From Oehlia diaphana (Eukaryota > Glomeromycota > Glomeromycetes > Glomerales > Glomeraceae), in contig QZLH01000277.1 of NCBI GenBank assembly GCA_003833135.1, forward strand, positions 93,238 through 106,687: 13,450 bases of DNA, given 5' to 3'. This document shows positions 7,994-13,450 of the stretch, in pieces. A program made the translations under genes and the position numbers. Each line of letters opens with the position of its first letter. Positions within the stretch are counted from its first letter, which is position 1. The notes below the pieces were generated by a model. The model saw only the letters and a program-made list of their open reading frames with translations, was not told the DNA's origin and made no database searches.

Positions 7994-8855
7994 TAGTATT
8001 CCGAAAGGGTCAGGTCAAACCCGAGTCATTTGACCCAACTCGTGTTTAAAATCTGAATCAGGTTTATCATTATTTGACACGAGTCCTGTATTCAACCTGA
8101 CTCGTTGGGTCAGGGTCATGCCTTTACTTGACCTGGGTTGTCCCAGGTTGTCCCAGGTTTTATATGATATTTTAGAGTAATATGTCCATATTACGAGTCT
8201 TGTGTATAAAACGAGAAAACATGGTAGATTCTTAGATCATATTTTTGGTAAAAGTAAATCACCAACAAAATGAAGTAGAATTGTATTTAAAAATCCTTAA
8301 GCAAATCAAAATCAAGATGTTCTTCTGTGTAAGAAGTTATATTATTTAATCTTACTAATTTATAAATAACACATATAGCTAAATGAAGTAGAGTATTCAT
8401 ACCTAGCAGCAGTGGCAGGTAAAAATAATTTAGCAATTTTTAATATTGCTAAATATTAACTAATTAAATGATTTTGCCAGTAGAACAGATCTTTTCCGGT
8501 AAAGCTAATTTGATAACAGCAGCAAAAAGAAGCAATCTTAAAACAAATACAATTCGTACTTGTATGAGTTTGAAATTATGGTGGGAGAGTAAGGAAGAAT
8601 TAATTTATAATAAATATTTAAATGAAACTTATCATAATCGTTTTTTATGAAAGTTGTGCGATATACATATACTATTGTCTTACAATCATGAACAAATTTG
8701 TTAAAATTTTATTTGGCCCAGGTCCGGGAGTTAAACTATAACGGGTCAGGTCAGAGGTTGGGTTACATAAATATTAACCCGGGTATTTGTGAGTTGGTTT
8801 TTATAGTCGGGTTGAGTTCAAATATATCCTCAAACCTGACCCTTTTAGAACACTA
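7994..8855. mobile_element. 862-bp hAT-type transposon remnant, non-autonomous
   Basis: The left end reads TAGTATTCCGAAAGGGTCAG and the right end, in reverse complement, TAGTGTTCTAAAAGGGTCAG. The ends match at 17 of 20 positions. The flanks are an exact 8-bp direct duplication, CTTATAAT, the duplication size of the hAT superfamily. Subterminal regions repeat GGGTCAGGTC-like motifs in both orientations, including a tandem TCCCAGGTTG at 8141-8150 and 8151-8159. The interior carries a broken remnant of the transposase C-terminus, far too short for an active enzyme. Movement would have needed a transposase supplied by another copy. Confidence 0.85.
8379..8650 (+). pseudogene. hAT transposase C-terminal (dimerisation) remnant
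   Basis: Two frames are needed. The first runs 8379-8459 and contains NEVEYSYL and NNLAIFNIAKY before TAA. The second is open from ATG 8468 to TGA 8648-8650 and reads ILPVEQIFSGKANLITAAKR followed by SNLKTNTIRTCMSLKLWW. The pattern of hydrophobic leader, then SEQ/VEQ-x-FS, NLIT-x-KR, then a Leu-rich stretch ending in LKLWW matches the end of hAT transposases (hAT dimerisation domain). The catalytic DDE core and the BED zinc finger are absent. Its position inside inverted repeats with an 8-bp duplication agrees with the family call. Confidence 0.6.
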
Positions 8856-8863
8856 CTTATAAT
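8856..8863. repeat. right 8-bp target-site duplication of the hAT element
   Basis: CTTATAAT, identical to 7986-7993, abuts the right terminus at 8855. Confidence 0.85.
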
Positions 8864-8958
8864 AAACTTCTAGTTAATGGTAGATAATATTTTAAATCTG
8901 TAATAGAATTGAATCACTCAGCAGTAAATTACATAAATATGTTAAAATCACATAAAAA

Positions 8959-10005
8959 ATGTCGCTCAATGAAGACGTACTTTCTCAAATATTTGAAGAA
9001 TTAAAAGATGATAAAAATTCTCTCTATTCATGTCTTTTAGTTAACAGACTTTAGTGCGCAATAGCCATACCAATTTTATGGAGAAATCCTAATCGTCATT
9101 ATGATTTTCTTCCTTCAGCGTTAGTTTATCATACCTTTGATTCCTTTCATTATTTGCAAAAATACTACTAGTGGAATCATTAAATTAATTGAAGTACAAA
9201 AAAAACTTTAATGAGGTCAATTTCTCCAAATTTGTACGTTTCAATAATCGATCATTTATAAGATATCTTGAAGAATTATTGATTAAGCATGCAGATACTA
9301 TTCAATGTTTGAAAATTAATCGTATACCTGTTTTGAAGCTTAAGAAATTTCTTTCATATTTTGTAAGTTTATTAAGGTTAGAAATTGTATTTAACAAATT
9401 TTGGGACGATTCAAATAAAGAAAATTTAACATTACCTATTTTAAAAGCTTTAAAAGTTCGACTAGTTTCTCCTAATATTGTGATAAATATAATCGAAAAC
9501 ACAAAGGGGACACCTTTCTGAAATTTGTTTAGATTATGATGATTATCATGATGATGGAATTAATAAAATTATACAAGCAATATATCAAAATTGGTCAAAT
9601 CTTCAATATCTTAAATTATCATGTAAGATTGGATCACTTATTTCGGAATTGGAAAATTTATTAATTAATTGTCAATTTTTAAATGAATTAGTTATTGACG
9701 CACTCAAAAATTATGATATGGATAAATTATTTATATTATTGACTAAATTTTCACCAATTACTTTGTTTAATTAATTATAGGATTAATTTGGATGATATAC
9801 AGTAAAATTATTTTTTGATAATTGGAAAGATAGAAATCCTATGTTACTAAAATTAATGGACCAACAGAATTCTATTGGAGATGAAATAAAGCAGCAATTA
9901 GAAGATTTAGTTGAAGAATATAAAGCAAAAGGAATAATTAAAAAATATTTCTTTGGTTATTATAACTTTTTTAATGAAAATTTTGAATGGAATTTTTATG
10001 TATAA
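8959..10005 (+). pseudogene. F-box protein pseudogene of the expanded Glomeromycotina type
   Basis: ATG at 8959 opens MSLNEDVLSQIFEELKDD, then KNSLYSCLLVNRL, a clear N-terminal F-box. TAG at 9052-9054 stands exactly where the family has the conserved Trp (NRLWC), and the frame resumes as CAIAIPILWRNPN. A second TAG follows at 9169-9171. The homology then continues in another frame (about 9201-9510, with FSKFVRFNNRSFIRYLEELL). It shifts again at 9511 (LSEICLDYDDYHDDGINKII...) to TAA at 9772-9774, and again after about 9805 (KLFFDNWKDRNPMLLKLMDQ...) to TAA at 10003-10005. The leucine-rich-repeat-like middle is shortened. In living relatives such proteins would act as substrate receptors of SCF ubiquitin ligases. 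With at least three in-frame stops and several frame changes, this copy cannot encode a full product. It starts only 96 bases after the hAT element's flank. Confidence 0.8.
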
Positions 10006-10981
10006 AATAAGTGTTCTTTATTATTATGTATAGATAATGTTCTGTAAGAAGAAATTGAATTACAGTTGATTGTAAAAATATCTAAACAACAAGAAATTAA
10101 TATCAGCTGTTGTAAAATTAATTTTATTCATGTATTTGATTGGTGGACTAGATTAAAAATTATTGTCCTAAAATTTTCCTTACATTTAAAATATCAAAGC
10201 AATTTTTGTTTATGAGAATTCACAGTCCTTCTATTGTATTTCAATATATTCTTTAAATAAATACGTAAAATTTCCTTATAATTACAATATAATTTATTTG
10301 AAAATAGATATATGTTAAATTAATTTATATAAAATTTGTTTACTAATTGAAAATATAGTCGCATTTACCATCATCTGTATAAATAGATGCACAGAGCGAG
10401 ATATTGATTAATAAATTGTAACTTGATTTATTTTACAATTGAATCATTACCTAATTCTAAATCCTAATTGTTAAATAATCATACTTTACCTGCTTATATT
10501 ATGTGAGGTAATCCAAATATTACTTTATGTCAATATCACTAATCTATGTTTATGAATTTGTCTAAAAATATATTACAATACATACTTTAATGTTTCGCGT
10601 ATTGTCGTGTCCATTTGCTTAATAATCTTAAAGTAAATCACCAAAAATATAATTTTTTATATTAAATAAACATAAAAAATTGTATGATGTATAACATAAA
10701 TATATTATGTTGTGATGCTTTTCATTTCGCTGACAGTGATTACAATTTTATTAACTATATTTTTAATTATTATAAAATAGTTATCTTTTTAAATCATATA
10801 TATTAAACTTGTAAAAGGAATCAGCTAGTTCATGTAAAACCTAATTCTAGCAATTTCTTAAAAGATGATGGTAATAAATATTACAAAGCATAATGAAAAA
10901 AAAAAATATTTTTTGTACATGACATAATCACCATAACTTTATTAAACACCCCATAAATAAAACTTAACTAGACATAGGACG
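10006..10981. other. AT-rich stretch without recognisable genes
   Basis: No open frame above chance, splice-site series, tRNA fold or clear repeat was seen on either strand. It contains a run of 11 A at about 10897-10907 and scattered short A/T tracts. Confidence 0.4.
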
Positions 10982-11157
10982 TCATGCTTCTAAAGCATCA
11001 AAAAGTTTACCAATGAGTTTTTTTTTGGTCATCCGGAAATAAATCCTCCTCTATCGTTCCTTGGTGTCTTATTTTCATTGCTGATTCCATGCAATATTTT
11101 AAACTCTTCAAATAACATTTTGATCTTCTGTAAAATCTTCTCTAAATCTTTAATGTA
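10982..11157 (-). pseudogene. short broken minus-strand coding relic
   Basis: On the minus strand one frame reads IKDLEKILQKIKMLFEEFKI then LHGISN (from 11154 downward), preceded by two stops. An overlapping frame reads YCMESAMKIRHQGTIEED then LFPDDQKKTHW to TAA at 11009-11007. A third reads KLFDALEA to TGA at 10984-10982. The three overlap like pieces of one charged, helical C-terminus separated by one-base shifts, the last lying at the A-run encoding the KK. An AG-ending acceptor-like site (TTTTACAG) lies inside. This could be the decayed last exon of a gene. No family is assigned, and chance is not excluded. Confidence 0.3.
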
Positions 11158-11633
11158 AGGTTATTACAAGAGAAACTTCTTTGCAGAAACTATAAAATTT
11201 TTTCCGATGTCAATATGATATTGATAAGATATCGTTAAAACGCCAATATTGTAATCGTTTATATTCCTACACGAGACAGTTACCATTAAGTAACGGTAAA
11301 AATAATGGCGCATCACAGTTATCGTTACAATGTTATTATTACATTATTATACGAATCCTGAAGATATCACATTAGGATTTAATACAGTATATTTACAATG
11401 TCACATAAATATCAAAACGATATATTAACAATTTTTTACTGAAAATTTATAATTTATTAAATATTTATATTATATTACAAATTATACCATTGTACTTAAT
11501 TCTACTCAAATGTTTAGTGTAAAACTATTCTATCCGCCTAGAAGTTGTTCTAATCGTACCTAAAAAATAATTAATAATACAATTGGATAAAAATTTACAC
11601 ATCCGAGTCTATCTATAAATTATTATAAATTCG

Positions 11634-13085
11634 TCATATAAACTTTAAAAAGGGAAATTCTGATGGTAGGGAACCTGTCCGATAATAAGAAAAAATTATT
11701 TCAAAAACTAAATTTACAAAAAAAAGAAAATTTTGAAAAAAATTCCTAAATTTACCATCAACTAAAAATATAGGCCCGAGATCTATATAAAATAAAGATA
11801 AAACTTTTAGTAAAATTTTGAATTATTATTTAAAAACTGGGCTGGATTCTAAAAAAAAAAAGAGCATTAGAAACAAAAAGTTTTAAAATATCTTTCTAAA
11901 ACTCACAGAGAGTACCGAGTCAAAGATGGTTTCCTACAAAAATAGTGCCAAAGAAAAGTTTTTCAATACCTTAGATAATCTTACCAGACTTCACTTATGG
12001 TCCAAAAAATTGGTAATAACATTTTTTTTTGTTAAAGTTTTCGAATTTTTAACATCAAAACTTAATTCTCCTCATCAAGTTTCCATGCATCCAATATCTG
12101 AATAACCAAACCATCTACAAAGAAAAGACAACCATTGAAATTAGTTATTAAAATAAAAAAAAAAGAAAAGAAAAATATATCTTACCAGAATTCCACGCGT
12201 TCTATTTAAAAAAAAAGAAACAGACAGTTCGTTATAAAACCCAAAAAAGAGATTGATAACTTACTCATCCAAAGAAAGATCTGATGTCTAAAAAATAAGA
12301 AAATTGAAACAGTTTATTAAAAGCTTCATTAAAAGAGCAAATTTTAATTTTGCCATTCCTACCGAATTTCCCACATGTTTTGAGAGTCAATCGTCTAAAA
12401 AAAAAGAGAAAGAAGTAACTGTTCTTTGATAGATAAAAAATAAAATAAAACAAAATCCTGCGTCCAAAGAGCTGAAGAGCTGTCTTAATTAATTAATATT
12501 TCTCTTAAAGCTTGTTGAAAAAGAAAATCCAATATATATCCACGCTACCATCATTTTTGAGATATTATGACTTACAATTAATTCATATTACGGAAGAGCA
12601 CCAAAATATCCAAATAATATAAATTAAAAGTACGCACACACATGAAAGGAAAGGATGGATGATGGGCGAATAAAAGAACAAAAGGAAGAGAAAGGACGAG
12701 GAAGTAAAAGGGAAGTAAAAGGACAGGTGAAAAAAAGTGAAAAGAAGATCAGTTATACTAGCAAATTGAACTGCGGCGGTTATTAATATTCTATTATCAC
12801 ATGATATCATGATGGCGAACTTGGTATCATCTCGGAGCTGAGGTTCCTACAAAAAGATAAAAAAAAGTTAATACAAAAATGCTGAAACCATCTTTTAAAT
12901 AAATGTTTTGAATTTTGTTTCAGAGAACTTGGAACTGAAGTTCTTACATTTTTTTTAATAAAAGTTTCAATTTTATTTCGATACTTACTTGATGTATCTG
13001 CATTCCGACGAAAATAAAAATATAATGATAATATAAAAGTGTTTTTTTTAAATTAAAGTTTCGAGTCCACGTTAGAACTGATTTC
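11634..13085 (-). CDS. speculative minus-strand gene of many very small exons (5' end open)
   Basis: Thirteen exon-like islands can be joined in one frame of 123 codons plus TGA at 11636-11634. In transcript order they are 13085-13071, 12997-12989, 12846-12759, 12479-12452, 12394-12363, 12280-12265, 12201-12186, 12114-12062, 11993-11985, 11933-11907, 11848-11838, 11782-11756 and 11674-11634. Most have AG after a T-rich tract and a GT donor, several strong (GTAAGT, GTAAG, GTGAGT, GTAGG). The largest reads EPQLRDDTKFAIMISCDN then RILITAAVQFA. The last islands give IQPNLGPIFLVDGSLPSEF. Donors after 12452, 12062 and 11838 are weak, and phases were used to choose between acceptors, so individual exons may be wrong. 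An alternative stop (TAA) in the 12114-12062 exon gives a shorter product ending LDAWKLDEEN. No family is recognised. Confidence 0.25.
12640..12730 (+). repeat. purine-rich (A/G) tract
   Basis: Nearly all bases here are A or G on the plus strand, in short GGAAG/AAAGGA-like units. In the minus-strand gene model this would be the pyrimidine-rich part of the intron between 12759 and 12479. The 75-codon minus-strand open frame over it (12810-12583), rich in Phe, Leu and Ser, is explained by this composition. Confidence 0.55.
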
Positions 13086-13450
13086 CTAAAAAAAAAAGTA
13101 AATAAAAGTTAACCTGCCAAATAAAAAAAAAAATTATAAAAAATTTTTCATTGAAATACCTTCTGAAGTCCAAAAAAAAAAAAATTTTAAATAAAAATTC
13201 ATCATCCAGCAGTCAACTGAATCTGTAAAAAGAAATTAGAGGAACATAACAAAATGTTTTTTTTTTAAAAAAAAAAAAAAATAAATAAAAAAGTAAAGTT
13301 ACATTATGAAACTTTTTCTTTTCCAAACCATCCAAACTTACAAAAAAAAAGTTTGAAATTTCTATGATCTTTATGAAATTAATACATATCTGATATTTCA
13401 GTAATTGTTCGTCTAAACACTAAAATGAGCTGGGACCTAGTATATATAAT
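13086..13450. other. A-rich end of the window, possible further introns
   Basis: Long A tracts on the plus strand (T tracts on the minus strand) alternate with short islands. Minus-strand acceptor-like sites (TTTTTACAG near 13225, TTTGGCAG near 13120) suggest that the gene modelled at 11634-13085 may continue upstream, but no exon can be fixed. No plus-strand gene is seen. Confidence 0.25.

Noticed and set aside
9302..9502. 66-codon minus-strand open frame
   Set aside because: It is antisense shadow of the F-box pseudogene.
12265..12453. 62-codon minus-strand open frame as an intact gene
   Set aside because: Its first third is Phe-rich translation of a T-rich tract ending in TTTTTTTAG, which looks like an intron. 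Only the internal segment is considered, as an exon in the microexon model.
12583..12810. 75-codon minus-strand open frame as an intact gene
   Set aside because: Most of it translates a pyrimidine-rich tract. The convincing part, before about 12759, extends upstream of its ATG to an acceptor site and is better read as an exon.

Overview
The window looks like nuclear DNA of an arbuscular mycorrhizal fungus, most probably Rhizophagus or a close relative in the Glomeromycotina. The sequence is very AT-rich, and the clearest genes are interrupted by short GT-AG introns with CTAAC/TTAAC-like branch sites. The two recognisable coding families, a TRP/polycystin-like ion-channel protein and a decayed F-box protein of the SLYSCLLVNRLWC type, are greatly expanded in these fungi. 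Mobile-element debris is abundant. No rRNA, credible tRNA, CRISPR array or bacterial-type operon is visible. The organism assignment is an inference from family resemblance, not a database result.

Layout. Positions 1-900 are AT-rich and carry a diverged direct repeat offset by exactly 360 bases. Positions 901-1370 are a 470-bp miniature inverted-repeat element with 7-bp (possibly 8-bp) target duplications. Positions 2285-4410 hold the best gene, a four-exon plus-strand ion-channel-like protein of 608 residues. Its first intron contains a run of 29 A and a perfect 34-bp tandem duplication of the 3' splice region. Positions 4411-6300 hold small inverted repeats, a dispersed-repeat-like segment and weak frame-broken coding traces. 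Positions 6303-6476 (minus) and 6735-7287 (plus) look like two small divergent genes of unknown family; the plus one is a four-exon model with all introns in phase 0. Positions 7680-7890 hold a second segment sharing a 19-bp core with 5122-5140. Positions 7994-8855 are a complete hAT-type element with terminal inverted repeats and an 8-bp duplication, carrying a broken C-terminal transposase remnant. Positions 8959-10005 are an F-box pseudogene. Positions 10006-10981 appear empty. Positions 10982-11157 (minus) hold a short broken coding relic. Positions 11634-13085 contain a series of exon-like islands on the minus strand, separated by T-rich introns, which can be joined into one open frame of very small exons. 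That model is speculative.

The genes show no shared pathway. The region reads as a repeat-rich accessory segment with one apparently intact membrane-protein gene, a few small unknown genes and several decaying copies of expanded families. I do not see convincing evidence for a new multi-gene system. The most unusual observations are the duplicated splice acceptor in the channel gene and the minus-strand microexon series.
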